Shown: positions 27,608 to 36,375, counted from the first letter of the stretch. The stretch: DNA of 64,000 nt from Chitinophagales bacterium (GCA_030832185.1 JAURJQ010000013.1:52559-116558), one strand, 5' to 3'. The notes: generated by a model not told the origin, from the sequence alone. Numbers and translations: made by a program.

Positions 27608-27793
27608 CTGAAAAGAATAATTTTATTTCTAGCAGGAATGGGGCTCATTATGACTAAAAGTTATAATCAAGAACCCAAAACGCCAACAGATGCTGAAATA
27701 CTGCAAAAAGTTCAAGATAAATATGGCGTAGAGCTCAATGCAATGAAAGAATTAAAAAAATGCAGTGCGATGAAACGCTTAATTAAAAAGTAA
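27608..27793 (+). CDS. Small putative exported protein (61 aa, CTG start or 51 aa from ATG)
   Basis: An unrecognised small ORF between dnaE and fabG. From CTG 27608 the product has a charged N-terminus (MKRIILFLAGMGLIM), a hydrophobic core and a polar, Lys-rich tail (AEILQKVQDKYG..., KELKKCSAMKRLIKK), which is signal-peptide-like. From ATG 27638 it is 51 residues and loses the positive N-terminus. The CTG start is rare, so it is a hypothesis. A TAnnTTTG box is 46-53 bases upstream. No homologue is recalled. Confidence 0.4.
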   Translation: MKRIILFLAGMGLIMTKSYNQEPKTPTDAEILQKVQDKYGVELNAMKELKKCSAMKRLIKK

Positions 27794-27939
27794 GCGAAAG
27801 ACTGACTCCTCTCTATAAATTATATTATTTTTATCGTAAAGTTAGAAAATTTAAATATGAAAATGGATTGATAATCATTCGCTAAGGTCTAATTTTGTAT
27901 GTTTTTTTAAAATTTCTTCTTCTCAAAGCTAAATCCACT

Positions 27940-27947
27940 TATATTTG
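27940..27947 (+). promoter_or_regulatory. -7 promoter box (TATATTTG) for the small-TM-ORF/fabG unit
   Basis: TATATTTG matches TAnnTTTG, 16 bases before the ATG at 27964. No clear -33 TTTG is visible. Confidence 0.5.
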
Positions 27948-27963
27948 CTTAAAACTATAATGT

Positions 27964-28113
27964 ATGGAAAAATCTGAACTTTTTTTAGGATTAGATCCAG
28001 AAACATTGAACACAATAATAAGTTCAGTTCTGACCGTTATCAGTATTTTCACACTTGTAACCATCGGGTATTATCTCTATCATTATTTAGTTGAAAAGAA
28101 AAACAAGAAGTAA
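27964..28113 (+). CDS. Small single-pass membrane protein (49 aa)
   Basis: ORF from ATG 27964 to TAA 28111-28113: a polar N-terminus (MEKSELFLGLDPETL), one hydrophobic stretch of about 22 residues (TIISSVLTVISIFTLVTIGYY), and a Lys-rich tail (VEKKNKK). This composition fits one membrane segment with a positively charged cytoplasmic end. It ends 3 bases before the fabG ATG, so translation is likely coupled. No family is recognised. Confidence 0.55.
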   Translation: MEKSELFLGLDPETLNTIISSVLTVISIFTLVTIGYYLYHYLVEKKNKK

Positions 28114-28116
28114 ATT

Positions 28117-28866
28117 ATGGAAAAATTATTGAGCGGAAAGACTGCAATAGTTACCGGTGGCAGTAGAGGTATAGGTAAAGCTATAGTTTTAGAATTAGCC
28201 AAACACGGAGCTAATGTAGTGTTTTCATATCATTCTAGTGAGGCAAAGGCCATGGAATTGGTTAAGGAAATCGAAGGCATAGGTGCACATGGTTTGGCTG
28301 TTAAAAGTGATGCCGCATCTTTCTTAGCTGCTAAAGAACTCTGTGACATCACAGTAGCTAAATTTGCCAAAATAGATATTGTAGTTAATAACGCAGGAAT
28401 TACCAGAGATACCCTGCTTATGAGAATGTCTGAGGAACAGTGGGATGAGGTTATTGACAATAATTTAAAATCAGCATTTAACCTTACCAAGCATGCGTCT
28501 GCCATTATGCTTAAGCAGAGAAAAGGTAGCATAGTAAATATCACCTCTATTGTAGGACTTAAGGGTCAAGCAGGGCAGGTAAATTATTCGGCATCGAAAG
28601 CAGGCATCCTAGGACTCACTAAATCCGTAGCAGATGAGTTAGGATCGAGAAATATCCGCTGTAATGCTATTGCTCCAGGATTTATACAGACGGAAATGAC
28701 CGATGAATTGCCAGAAGATTTAAAAAAGAGGTATTTAGATCAGATACCTCTGAAGCGCTTTGCATCAGCAGATGAAGTAGCCAAGGTAGTCGTCTTTTTA
28801 GCATCTGATATGAGTTCATATGTCACGGGCCAGATTATTGGAGTTTGCGGCGGACTCGCTAGATAA
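28117..28866 (+). CDS. fabG: 3-oxoacyl-ACP reductase FabG
   Basis: 249-residue classical short-chain dehydrogenase that reduces 3-ketoacyl-ACP with NADPH in fatty acid elongation. TGGSRGIGKAI (residues 13-23) is the nucleotide motif; NNAGITRD, the SIVGLKGQAGQVNYSASKAG stretch with Ser/Tyr/Lys catalytic residues, and the C-terminal YVTGQIIGVCGG are all characteristic. Other SDRs share this scaffold, but the NNAGITRD and overall match favour FabG. It sits 3 bases after a small membrane-protein ORF and has no other fab gene adjacent. Confidence 0.93.
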   Translation: MEKLLSGKTAIVTGGSRGIGKAIVLELAKHGANVVFSYHSSEAKAMELVKEIEGIGAHGLAVKSDAASFLAAKELCDITVAKFAKIDIVVNNAGITRDTLLMRMSEEQWDEVIDNNLKSAFNLTKHASAIMLKQRKGSIVNITSIVGLKGQAGQVNYSASKAGILGLTKSVADELGSRNIRCNAIAPGFIQTEMTDELPEDLKKRYLDQIPLKRFASADEVAKVVVFLASDMSSYVTGQIIGVCGGLAR

Positions 28867-28986
28867 TATTGATTCACAAGGACTAGAATTAATAAAAGGT
28901 CTAATTTCAACACGATTTAATTAAAGTATTACAAAAGGTTAAGGGTACTACATTTTAGCTTCCATTTTATTGTTAAAACAAGTGAT

Positions 28987-29907
28987 ATGATACGTAGAGA
29001 GTTTCTACAAAATAGTTTTATGGCTGGGGTTTCATTGCCCCTGCTACAGTCTTATAATCAGTACTGGAGCGCCAGTGATGCCCCGTATGAAAAACTCACG
29101 CTACTTCATACTAATGATACTCACAGCAGAATTGATCCATTTGATGATGGAGAATACAAGGGACTTGGTGGTGTTTCTGCTCGCAAAAAGATAATTGATG
29201 ATATAAGATTAAACGAACCTAACACCTTACTGCTTGATGCAGGAGATATATTTCAAGGCACCCCTTTCTTCAACATGTATAATGGAGAAATAGAGATGAA
29301 AGCCATGTCATACCTAGGATACGATGCAAGTACAATAGGAAATCACGACTTTGATAATGGGGCTGAAAATTTGGCTAAACAAATGGAACATGCCAACTTC
29401 CCGTTTATTGTAAGTAACTACGATGTTACGAACTCTGCATTGGCGAATAAAGTAGCTCCATATATAGTATTCAATAAGGGAAAAGTAAAAGTAGGGGTTT
29501 TCGCACTTGGCATTGAGCTGGACGGACTAGTTAGCAAGAAAAACTATGGTGACATTATCTATTACAATCCTATAGAATATGCTAATAGGTATGCCAATAT
29601 TCTTAAATCAGATGAGAATTGTGAAATTGTCATTTGTTTATCTCATTTAGGGTATTGCTATAAAGGAAATAAAGTTAGTGATCTAAAATTGGCGGATAAA
29701 GTAGACAACGTTGACGTGATTATTGGAGGCCATACTCATACCTTTTTAGATTGCCCTCATTTAATTGAAAAGCCGAAAAAAAAATTTGTCATAGTTAATC
29801 AGGTAGGCTTCGGCGGTATAACTCTCGGTAAACTAGATATTTATTTTAACAGAAGTAAAAAAATGGTAGAAAAAAATCTGTCTAATCTGATAAAATGTCA
29901 GATTTGA
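28987..29907 (+). CDS. Exported metallophosphatase (5'-nucleotidase N-domain, UshA-like)
   Basis: 306 residues. A Tat-like leader IRREFLQNS is followed by a hydrophobic stretch (about 8-20), so export by Tat is likely. Metallophosphatase motifs are ordered: LLHTNDTHSR, DAGDIFQGTPF, GNHDFDNG, LSHLG and GGHTHTF, giving the two-metal site. The length covers the calcineurin-like domain only; the 5'-nucleotidase C-terminal domain is absent. Substrate specificity, nucleotide or other phosphoester, cannot be read. An imperfect hairpin (29884-29904) overlaps the stop. Confidence 0.87.
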   Translation: MIRREFLQNSFMAGVSLPLLQSYNQYWSASDAPYEKLTLLHTNDTHSRIDPFDDGEYKGLGGVSARKKIIDDIRLNEPNTLLLDAGDIFQGTPFFNMYNGEIEMKAMSYLGYDASTIGNHDFDNGAENLAKQMEHANFPFIVSNYDVTNSALANKVAPYIVFNKGKVKVGVFALGIELDGLVSKKNYGDIIYYNPIEYANRYANILKSDENCEIVICLSHLGYCYKGNKVSDLKLADKVDNVDVIIGGHTHTFLDCPHLIEKPKKKFVIVNQVGFGGITLGKLDIYFNRSKKMVEKNLSNLIKCQI

Positions 29908-29998
29908 CGAATAAAAATTAGAGTTGTTCACATTAAAATGTTCATATTCGCAGCTACAAAATGAAATAAGATTCTTAACAGAAAAATAATAATATAAT

Positions 29999-31423
29999 AT
30001 GGCGGAAAATTTTGAGAAGATATGGGCGAAATGTCTAGATGTGATTAAAAGTAATGTATCACCTCAGGTATTTTCAACTTGGTTTGAACCTATAGTGCCT
30101 GTGGCTTTGGAAAAAGATATTCTGACCATTCAAGTACCTTCACAATTTTTTTATGAATGGCTAGAGGAACACTACGTAACTATAATTAGAAAGGCACTGA
30201 TTCGAGAGATAGGAGATAAAGCAAAATTGGAATATAGAATACTACTAGATAAGAACGATAGTAAGAGCGCTATTTCATATCCGAATACTAAAGGAAACTC
30301 CAGTGAAAATGCGGATACATTTATGCCCATTACTGTAGGCAATCAAATAAGAAATCCTTTCGTCATTCCTGGTATCAAAAAAGTAAGTATAGACTCGCAA
30401 CTCAATCCTATATTTACTTTTGATAGTTACATAGAAGGGGACTGTAATAGATTGTCAAGAGCTGCAGGTTACGCTGTAGCTAAGAAGCCTGGTGGCACTG
30501 CCTTCAATCCACTTTTTCTCTATGGAGGTACAGGTGTAGGCAAATCTCATCTACTGCAGGCTATTGGGAATCAAATCAAGCAAATCACTCCGAGCAAAAC
30601 TGTTTTGTATATTCAGTCTGATAAATTTATTAATCAATTTATTGAATCAGCAAAGAATAACAATACACATGAGTTTATCAATTTTTACAATCTTATTGAT
30701 GTCTTATTAATCGACGATATTCAATTCTTTTCTGGTAAAGAAAAATCTCAAGAGATTTTCTTTAATATCTTCAATCACCTTCACAATAATGGTAAGCAAA
30801 TAGTTATTACCTCCGATCGTGCACCGAAGGATATGGATGGTATTGAGGAAAGATTATTATCTAGGCTGAAGTGGGGGTTATTAGCAGAAATGACTATGCC
30901 AGATTATGAAACGAGATATACTATTCTAGAAAAGAAAATGTATGCTGATGGCGTTATTTTGCCTAAAGATGTAGTGGAGTATGTAGCGTTTAATATAAAT
31001 ACTAATGTGAGAGACCTAGAAGGAGCTATGATTGCACTTTTAGCTCAAGCATCCTTGGTGAAGAAAGATGTGGATATAGACCTAGCCAAGAAAATAATAA
31101 AGAACTATGTTAAGTCGGTATCACGAGAAGTATCTGTAGAATATATTCAGAAAACAGTGTGCGAGTTTGTGGGTATAAATGCGGACTTATTAAAGCAAAA
31201 TACACGAAAACGAGAAGTGGTCAATGCTCGACAGATATCGATGTATTTAGCAAAAAAGTATACAAAAAATTCTTTGAAAGAAATTGGAAGACATTTCGGA
31301 AACAAAGATCATAGTACTGTAATTCACTCTATACAGGTAGTCGACAACTTACTAGAGGTCGACAAAAAGTTTAGAGAAGATCTTGAAGAGCTCAAAAAAA
31401 GAATTAATTTGAGCAATTTATAA
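29999..31423 (+). CDS. dnaA: Chromosomal replication initiator DnaA
   Basis: 474-residue initiator. Domain I is at the N-terminus, then a linker (about 90-130), then the AAA+ ATPase with GGTGVGKSHLLQ Walker A (near 180), LLIDDIQFFSG Walker B (near 240), and SDRAPKDMDGIEERLLSR arginine-containing region. The C-terminal domain IV carries the DnaA signature near DHSTVIHSIQ. The upstream 91 bases include TTGTTCACA at 29924-29932, which is only a partial DnaA box, and no dnaN is adjacent, so an origin here is not supported. Confidence 0.97.
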   Translation: MAENFEKIWAKCLDVIKSNVSPQVFSTWFEPIVPVALEKDILTIQVPSQFFYEWLEEHYVTIIRKALIREIGDKAKLEYRILLDKNDSKSAISYPNTKGNSSENADTFMPITVGNQIRNPFVIPGIKKVSIDSQLNPIFTFDSYIEGDCNRLSRAAGYAVAKKPGGTAFNPLFLYGGTGVGKSHLLQAIGNQIKQITPSKTVLYIQSDKFINQFIESAKNNNTHEFINFYNLIDVLLIDDIQFFSGKEKSQEIFFNIFNHLHNNGKQIVITSDRAPKDMDGIEERLLSRLKWGLLAEMTMPDYETRYTILEKKMYADGVILPKDVVEYVAFNINTNVRDLEGAMIALLAQASLVKKDVDIDLAKKIIKNYVKSVSREVSVEYIQKTVCEFVGINADLLKQNTRKREVVNARQISMYLAKKYTKNSLKEIGRHFGNKDHSTVIHSIQVVDNLLEVDKKFREDLEELKKRINLSNL

Positions 31424-31443
31424 GTCAAATAAAAAAATAATTA

Positions 31444-31451
31444 TATATTTG
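31444..31451 (+). promoter_or_regulatory. -7 promoter box (TATATTTG) for the tRNA genes
   Basis: TATATTTG matches TAnnTTTG. The following CACTCC is shared with the putative rRNA promoter at 63899, and an inverted repeat CCAATTT/AAATTGG comes straight after it, so the primary transcript would start with a hairpin. Confidence 0.6.
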
Positions 31452-31493
31452 CACTCCAATTTTTAGCAGAAATTGGGGGGCTAAGAGAGTAAA

Positions 31494-31580
31494 GGTGAGA
31501 TGGGTGAGTGGCTGAAACCACCAGTTTGCTAAACTGACGTACGGGAAACTGTACCGCGAGTTCGAATCTCGCTCTCACCG
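31494..31580 (+). tRNA. tRNA-Ser (anticodon GCU)
   Basis: 87 nt without an encoded CCA. Acceptor GGTGAGA pairs with TCTCACC (31573-31579) with G as discriminator. The anticodon loop reads TTGCTAA, giving anticodon GCT (reads AGC/AGU). A long variable arm (CGTACGGGAAACTGTAC) and T arm GCGAG-TTCGAAT-CTCGC support a serine tRNA. Confidence 0.95.
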
Positions 31581-31634
31581 CAAAAAATAGGATGTAACCT
31601 CACGTAAGTGAGAAAAAATGACTAAAAGTAAAAT

Positions 31635-31708
31635 AGGGATGTAGCGCAGTCCGGTAGCGCACCTGGTTTGGGACCAGGGGGTCGCAGGTTCGAATCCTGT
31701 CATCCCTA
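31635..31708 (+). tRNA. tRNA-Pro (anticodon UGG)
   Basis: 74 nt without an encoded CCA. Acceptor AGGGATG pairs with CATCCCT (31701-31707), with A as discriminator. The anticodon stem-loop CCTGG-TTTGGGA-CCAGG gives anticodon TGG. T loop TTCGAAT is present. It lies 54 bases after tRNA-Ser and is followed by a terminator. Confidence 0.96.
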
Positions 31709-31715
31709 CTAAAGT

Positions 31716-31746
31716 AAAAAGCCTCGCAGAAATGTGAGGCTTTTTT
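31716..31746 (+). terminator. Intrinsic terminator after tRNA-Ser/tRNA-Pro
   Basis: AAAAAGCCTCGCA-GAAA-TGTGAGGCTTTTTT: stem GCCTCGCA/TGTGAGGC with one G-U pair and a T-run. Confidence 0.9.
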
Positions 31747-31852
31747 ATTTAGAGGGTGATCTCGTCAGAGGGGTTGAATTTAACCTATCACAATTTAAAT
31801 AGCCTCATATTTTTTTGATGCTATTTAAGTAAACCAAGCTCGGTTAGCTAAA

Positions 31853-31892
31853 AAGACAAAGGCTGCCCAACAGGCAGCCTTTGTCTTACTAT
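31853..31892 (-). terminator. Intrinsic terminator for the peroxiredoxin gene
   Basis: A 15-bp perfect stem AAGACAAAGGCTGCC/GGCAGCCTTTGTCTT (31853-31867, 31873-31887) with loop CAACA. Read on the minus strand the stem is followed by TTTTTAG. It lies 17 bases beyond the peroxiredoxin stop. Confidence 0.88.
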
Positions 31893-31904
31893 TTAAGCTG
31901 GAAA

Positions 31905-32534
31905 TTAATTTTTTCCAAGATAATCAGCAACGCCTTCATGAGTAGCTTTCATCGCTTCTTTACCTTGTACCCAGTCCGCAGGACAAACTTCACCATACTG
32001 CTCAAAATGCACTAGAGCATCAAGCATTCTTAAGGCCTCATCAACATTTCTCCCCAATGGGAAGAAATTAATCAATTCGTGCATAACGATTCCTTCCTTA
32101 TTGATAAGGTATAGACCCCTGTAGGCTATCATTGGGCCATTAGCTATCGTGAGACCATTCTCATCATAGTCATATTCGCCAGCTAGCACTCCGTAATTCA
32201 TAGAAACAGTTTTTGTGGTATCGGCTACTATAGGATATGTGACCCCTTTGATGCCACCTTGTTTTTTCTCCATTTGTAACCAGCCCCAGTGAGATTCTGC
32301 CGTATCCGTAGAGCATGCGACTACTTCACAGCCTCTCGTTTTAAAATCTTCCAATCTAGATTGAAAAGCATGCAATTCTGTAGGGCATACAAAGGTAAAG
32401 TCCTTTGGATAGAAAAAGAATAATACATAATTTTTACCTAAATACTGATCTAAAGAGAAATCATTGATGACTTGACCTCCATTAACTATGGCGCCTGTGC
32501 TAAAATGTGGGGCTTTCTTACCTACTAATGACAT
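31905..32534 (-). CDS. 2-Cys peroxiredoxin (AhpC/Prx1 type)
   Basis: 209-residue cytoplasmic thiol peroxidase that reduces H2O2 and alkyl peroxides. The peroxidatic Cys is in FFYPKDFTFVCPTELHAF (near residue 51) and the resolving Cys in GEVCPADWVQGKEAM (near 172). FFPLGRNVDEALRMLDALVHF is a standard Prx1-family stretch. The reductant may be thioredoxin (a trxA is at 61268). It ends with its own strong terminator. Confidence 0.95.
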   Translation of the reverse strand: MSLVGKKAPHFSTGAIVNGGQVINDFSLDQYLGKNYVLFFFYPKDFTFVCPTELHAFQSRLEDFKTRGCEVVACSTDTAESHWGWLQMEKKQGGIKGVTYPIVADTTKTVSMNYGVLAGEYDYDENGLTIANGPMIAYRGLYLINKEGIVMHELINFFPLGRNVDEALRMLDALVHFEQYGEVCPADWVQGKEAMKATHEGVADYLGKN

Positions 32535-32646
32535 ATTGATTTTATTTTTAAATGATTAAATTATTATAATGTTTGAACAATTCCTGCATATGAAAAGTTT
32601 CTTGAAGATCAAACTTCATAGGTTTTTCATTCTTTTTAAGAACCCC

Positions 32647-33000
32647 CTATGAATTATAAATACCTTGATTGAATTTTCTCACCACAGATAAAGGGATTTT
32701 CTTAAGTTCAAATTGGTGCTTAAACGGCCCGATTTCCTCTGTAATTATGTAAATCACATAAATAGCTGCCGTACTTTTACCTATTGAATAACAATCTAGT
32801 TTTAATACTTTCTTATATAGATCATTTTTTTGGCAGTTAAAATAGAGTAAAGAAAAGTAGAGATCTCTATCATTGGGGAGGGAAGCCCTTATCTCAGCCA
32901 ACTGCTTCAGATCACTGCGATTATCTTCGCTAAATGGTTCAAGTCTATTAAATTTTATCACAACAATAGATAGAATAAATACGGACGGCACGTATTTCAA
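32647..33000 (-). CDS. Hypothetical exported protein (117 aa)
   Basis: Not recognised. A 117-residue ORF starting at TTG with a hydrophobic N-terminus (PSVFILSIVVIKF) that could be a signal segment. Residues ~20-60 are charged (SEDNRSDLKQLAEIRASLPNDR), followed by LLYFNCQKNDLYKKVLKLDCYSIGKSTAAIYVIYIITEEIGPF, with two Cys. It lies between the peroxiredoxin and polA, on the same strand as polA. The TTG start and lack of a family mean it could be a small exported protein or a degraded gene. Confidence 0.4.
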   Translation of the reverse strand: MKYVPSVFILSIVVIKFNRLEPFSEDNRSDLKQLAEIRASLPNDRDLYFSLLYFNCQKNDLYKKVLKLDCYSIGKSTAAIYVIYIITEEIGPFKHQFELKKIPLSVVRKFNQGIYNS

Positions 33001-33508
33001 TCATTTGTTAGTAAATATTAAATCCATATTTATACCATCCTCACGGCTCACAATTCAGTGAAGCGGGTCATCATAGTAGCACTAGATTAGTAAATATCAT
33101 AGAATAATTAATAAATAGAGATCCTAGCATACTAATTTGTCATAGAAATTCAAAAACATATATACTGTTTCCATTGTTTATAATCAATAGGTCACTAGGA
33201 AAAAATATATAATGCATTGTAGGAAGATCTCTTCTATGTAAAGGAATTTACCATCTAATTTGACTACTTGAAATCCAAGTATCCATTTTCCGGAGTTTTG
33301 GCTCTTTCTCAGTTCTGAATTATATCCCGTAAAGTAAATCGGGGAAATAACAATACAAATGAATACTTTTTAATTTCCTAGCGTTAAATATGCTTTTCTA
33401 GTAAGATATTGAATATATCAAATTAGAAATAGGATGCTGAGATCTTTAAAGAGTAATGTTAATCTTTAAAGTAGCGAGTTGGGTGAATTCCTTTCTTGTT
33501 TAAATATT
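33001..33508. other. 508-bp intergenic gap, no recognised gene
   Basis: No ORF with a standard start fits. A minus-strand frame is open at 33184-33369 (61 codons, no ATG, GTG or TTG). Its readable stretch resembles an exported protein (FTGYNSELRKSQNSG, LGFQVVKLDGKFLYIEE), so decayed coding sequence is possible but not demonstrated. No RNA gene, terminator or repeat is evident. Confidence 0.5.
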
Positions 33509-36289
33509 TTAATGTGCTTCGAGCCAGTTTTTACCTATTCCAAATTCCGCAACTATAGGCAAAGGTAAATTAGAAATAGCATTTTCCATCGAAAATACAA
33601 CTATTTTCTTCACTTTTTCTAGTTCAGGCTTGTATATTTCAAAAACCAATTCATCATGGACCTGAAGGGTCATAGCAGATTGAAGTTGTTCGGCTTTGAA
33701 TTTTTTATGAATATCTAGCATAGCTAGTTTTATCATATCAGCAGCGCTTCCTTGAATAGGCGCATTAATTGCTATACGCTCCCATATGCCTCGATGCATA
33801 GCATTGCGGCTATTTATATCTCTCAAGTATCTTCTTCTGCCAAGTATGGTTTCTACAAAACCTTTTTCCTGTCCTATTTTAATCTGAGCATCCATAAATT
33901 CTTTTATTCGTGGATAGGTTTTGAAATAATTCTGAATCATATCCTTAGCTTCTGCCATGGTCAGGGTAGTCTGCTGCGAAAGTCCAAACGCAGAAACCCC
34001 ATAGATAATTCCAAAATTGACTACCTTGGCATTACTTCGCTGTTCTTTAGTCACTTCATCGAATGGGATTCCATAAACTTTACTTGCAGTTAATTTATGA
34101 ATATCCTGATTATTTTTAAATGCCTCTATCATAGTCTCATCACCGCTCATAGCAGCTATGACACGCAGCTCTATTTGAGAATAATCCGCACTGAGAAGAA
34201 TATAATCCTCACTCGGCACATTAAATGCTTTTCTAATTTTCCTACCTCTTTCTGTGCGAATAGGAATATTTTGCAAATTAGGTTCTGTACTGCTCAATCT
34301 ACCTGTAGAAGCTATCGTCTGGTTAAAAGAGGTGTGAATTCTGCCTGTCTTAGGATGAATCATTTGAGGAAGGGCATCGACATAGGTGGACTTTAACTTG
34401 GTCAACTCTCGATACTCCATTATATTTTTAGCGATGCTATGCTCTTTTACTAGCTTGCTCAAAACTTCTTCCCCTGTCCCATACTGACCTGTTTTCGTCT
34501 TCTTCTCTGTATAGGGAATTTTCATTTTTTCAAAAAGAACTTCTCCTAGCTGCTTAGGTGATTCTAGATTAAAACGAACACCGGCTTCTTCGAAGACGGC
34601 TTCTTGAAATCTTTCTTGCTCTATGGCTAGTTCCTTTGAATATTCATGGAGAAAATCTGTATCGAGAGAAACACCTTTGCGCTCCATATCCGCTAAAACA
34701 TAGATCAATGGAAATTCTACATTCTTAGCTAACTCCGTGAGCTTAGGAATATCTTCTAATTCTTTATTTAAATTCTCATATAATTGAAAAGCAATATCTG
34801 TGTCCTCAGCAGCATAGTCTTTTAGTTTTTCTAATGGTACATCTCGAATAGAAATTTTCCGAACGCCCTTCCCTACCAGTTCTTCAAACTTGACAGTATC
34901 ATAGTTTAAATAGCGCTGAGCCATAGCATCGAGTCCGTGCTTATCATCGGCATCTAATAGAAAATGAGAGAGCATTGTATCATAAATGGGCAGGGCTATA
35001 TCTATATCATAGGTTTTAAGCATGTGTAAATCAAACTTTAAATTCTGGGCAATTTTCAATTTAGAGCTGTCAGAAAATAATGGTTGAAACTTGTACAGCT
35101 GTTCTTTTGCTTCATTAAAGTTTACACTAAGCGGAACATAATAACCGCTTCCCTTTTTAATAGTAAATGAAATGCCGACTATCTCAGCATCATTAAAATC
35201 TAGGCCAGTGGTTTCGGTATCGAAGGCAAAACTATCCGCTCCTCTGAGCTGAGTGATTAAATCGCCATACTCTTGTTCACTTTCTACTAAATGATATTCG
35301 TGAGGTATAGTATTAATATTTTCAAATGGACTTGAAATTACAACTTCTTCCGCAGCTGTTTGATTAAATAAATCTACAGCAACACCACCAGTAGCTGATT
35401 TAGGAGGAGTATTAGAGATAGATTCTCCTAATATTTCTTTTTGAAGTGTTCTAAATTCAAGATCTGTAAAAATTTCACGTAACGTTTCCTTGTCAAAGGG
35501 TTCGATAATTAATTTATCATCGCTAATCTCAATTGGGACATCGATAATTATGGTCGCTAATTTTTTAGAATCTAATCCTTGCTGTGCGAAATTGATCACA
35601 TTCTCTTTTTGCTTTCCTTTCAGTTTATCCGAATTGGCAATCAAATTTTCTAAGGAGTCATATTCTTTGATTAAAGCCTTAGCAGTCTTTTCACCAATAC
35701 CTGGGATACCAGGAATATTGTCTACTGCATCACCCCAAAGTGCTAAAATATCTATTACCTGCAAAGGGTTTTTTATTTCCCAATTTTTACAAACCTCTTC
35801 TACTCCTAGGATCTCAGGCTGATTGCCTTGACGAGGCGGTTTATATATTTTAATATTATCCTCAACCAACTGAGCAAAATCCTTGTCGGGCGTTACCATA
35901 TAGACCAAATGATTTTCCCTAGCTTTCTGCTTAGCAATGGTGCCTATAACATCATCCGCTTCATAGCCTTCTACTTCTAGAATAGGAATATGCATAGCTT
36001 CAATAATGCGGCGTATATAAGGCTCTGAAATGATAATATCCTCTGGGGTAGCATCGCGTTGTGCCTTGTAATATTCAAATTCCTGCACACGTACATTAGC
36101 GCTTTTATGGTCAAATACGACAGCCAAATGGCTTGGGTTTTCTTTCTGTATCAACTGCCACAGAGCCCTTGTAAAACCCATAATGGCTGTTACATTCAGC
36201 TTTTTAGAATTGTAAAGAAAATTATTCCCCATAGAGTAGTAAGCTCTAAAAATGAGGGCATAGGCATCGAGTAGATAGAGAGTTTTCAA
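33509..36289 (-). CDS. polA: DNA polymerase I
   Basis: 926 residues with three activities in order. The 5'-nuclease (about 1-290) begins MKTLYLLDAYALIFRAYYSM, with EGYEADDVIG and GDAVDNIPGIPGIGEKTA. The 3'-5' exonuclease (about 330-510) retains DTETTGLDF, NLKFDLHML and YAAEDTD, so proofreading residues are present. The polymerase (about 560-926) has LLSADYSQIELRV (motif A), RSNAKVVNFGIIYG (motif B) and QVHDELVFE (motif C). The start is TTG. It acts in Okazaki-fragment maturation and repair. Confidence 0.97.
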   Translation of the reverse strand: MKTLYLLDAYALIFRAYYSMGNNFLYNSKKLNVTAIMGFTRALWQLIQKENPSHLAVVFDHKSANVRVQEFEYYKAQRDATPEDIIISEPYIRRIIEAMHIPILEVEGYEADDVIGTIAKQKARENHLVYMVTPDKDFAQLVEDNIKIYKPPRQGNQPEILGVEEVCKNWEIKNPLQVIDILALWGDAVDNIPGIPGIGEKTAKALIKEYDSLENLIANSDKLKGKQKENVINFAQQGLDSKKLATIIIDVPIEISDDKLIIEPFDKETLREIFTDLEFRTLQKEILGESISNTPPKSATGGVAVDLFNQTAAEEVVISSPFENINTIPHEYHLVESEQEYGDLITQLRGADSFAFDTETTGLDFNDAEIVGISFTIKKGSGYYVPLSVNFNEAKEQLYKFQPLFSDSSKLKIAQNLKFDLHMLKTYDIDIALPIYDTMLSHFLLDADDKHGLDAMAQRYLNYDTVKFEELVGKGVRKISIRDVPLEKLKDYAAEDTDIAFQLYENLNKELEDIPKLTELAKNVEFPLIYVLADMERKGVSLDTDFLHEYSKELAIEQERFQEAVFEEAGVRFNLESPKQLGEVLFEKMKIPYTEKKTKTGQYGTGEEVLSKLVKEHSIAKNIMEYRELTKLKSTYVDALPQMIHPKTGRIHTSFNQTIASTGRLSSTEPNLQNIPIRTERGRKIRKAFNVPSEDYILLSADYSQIELRVIAAMSGDETMIEAFKNNQDIHKLTASKVYGIPFDEVTKEQRSNAKVVNFGIIYGVSAFGLSQQTTLTMAEAKDMIQNYFKTYPRIKEFMDAQIKIGQEKGFVETILGRRRYLRDINSRNAMHRGIWERIAINAPIQGSAADMIKLAMLDIHKKFKAEQLQSAMTLQVHDELVFEIYKPELEKVKKIVVFSMENAISNLPLPIVAEFGIGKNWLEAH

Positions 36290-36341
36290 TGAAAAAAAAT
36301 TTAGAATAGTAAATATAGAGAGAAAGAACTATTTAGGCCTA

Positions 36342-36360
36342 TAAGGTTTTTAAAACCTTA
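36342..36360. promoter_or_regulatory. 19-base near-perfect palindrome at esterase promoter, candidate operator
   Basis: TAAGGTTTT-T-AAAACCTTA: two 9-base arms around one central base, 15 bases upstream of the -7 box at 36376 and between the divergent polA and esterase genes. A symmetric site overlapping the -33 region suggests a repressor or activator site; its protein is unknown. Confidence 0.45.
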
Positions 36361-36375
36361 ATAACTATACTAGAC

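Noticed and set aside
27870..27879. GATAATCATT resembling half of a Fur box
   Set aside because: Only one half-site is present and no iron gene is nearby; probably chance in AT-rich DNA.
29884..29904. Inverted repeat AATCTGA/TCAGATT at the end of the metallophosphatase gene as a terminator
   Set aside because: The stem is only 7 bp, AT-rich, and lacks a T-run, so terminator function is unsupported.
29908..29998. Origin of replication upstream of dnaA
   Set aside because: Only a partial DnaA box, no clustered boxes or DUE-like array, and no dnaN neighbour are visible in 91 bases.
31795..31828. TTAAATAGC/GCTATTTAA inverted repeat after the tRNA genes
   Set aside because: Nine-base arms, but a real terminator already lies at 31716 and no T-run follows; kept only as background.
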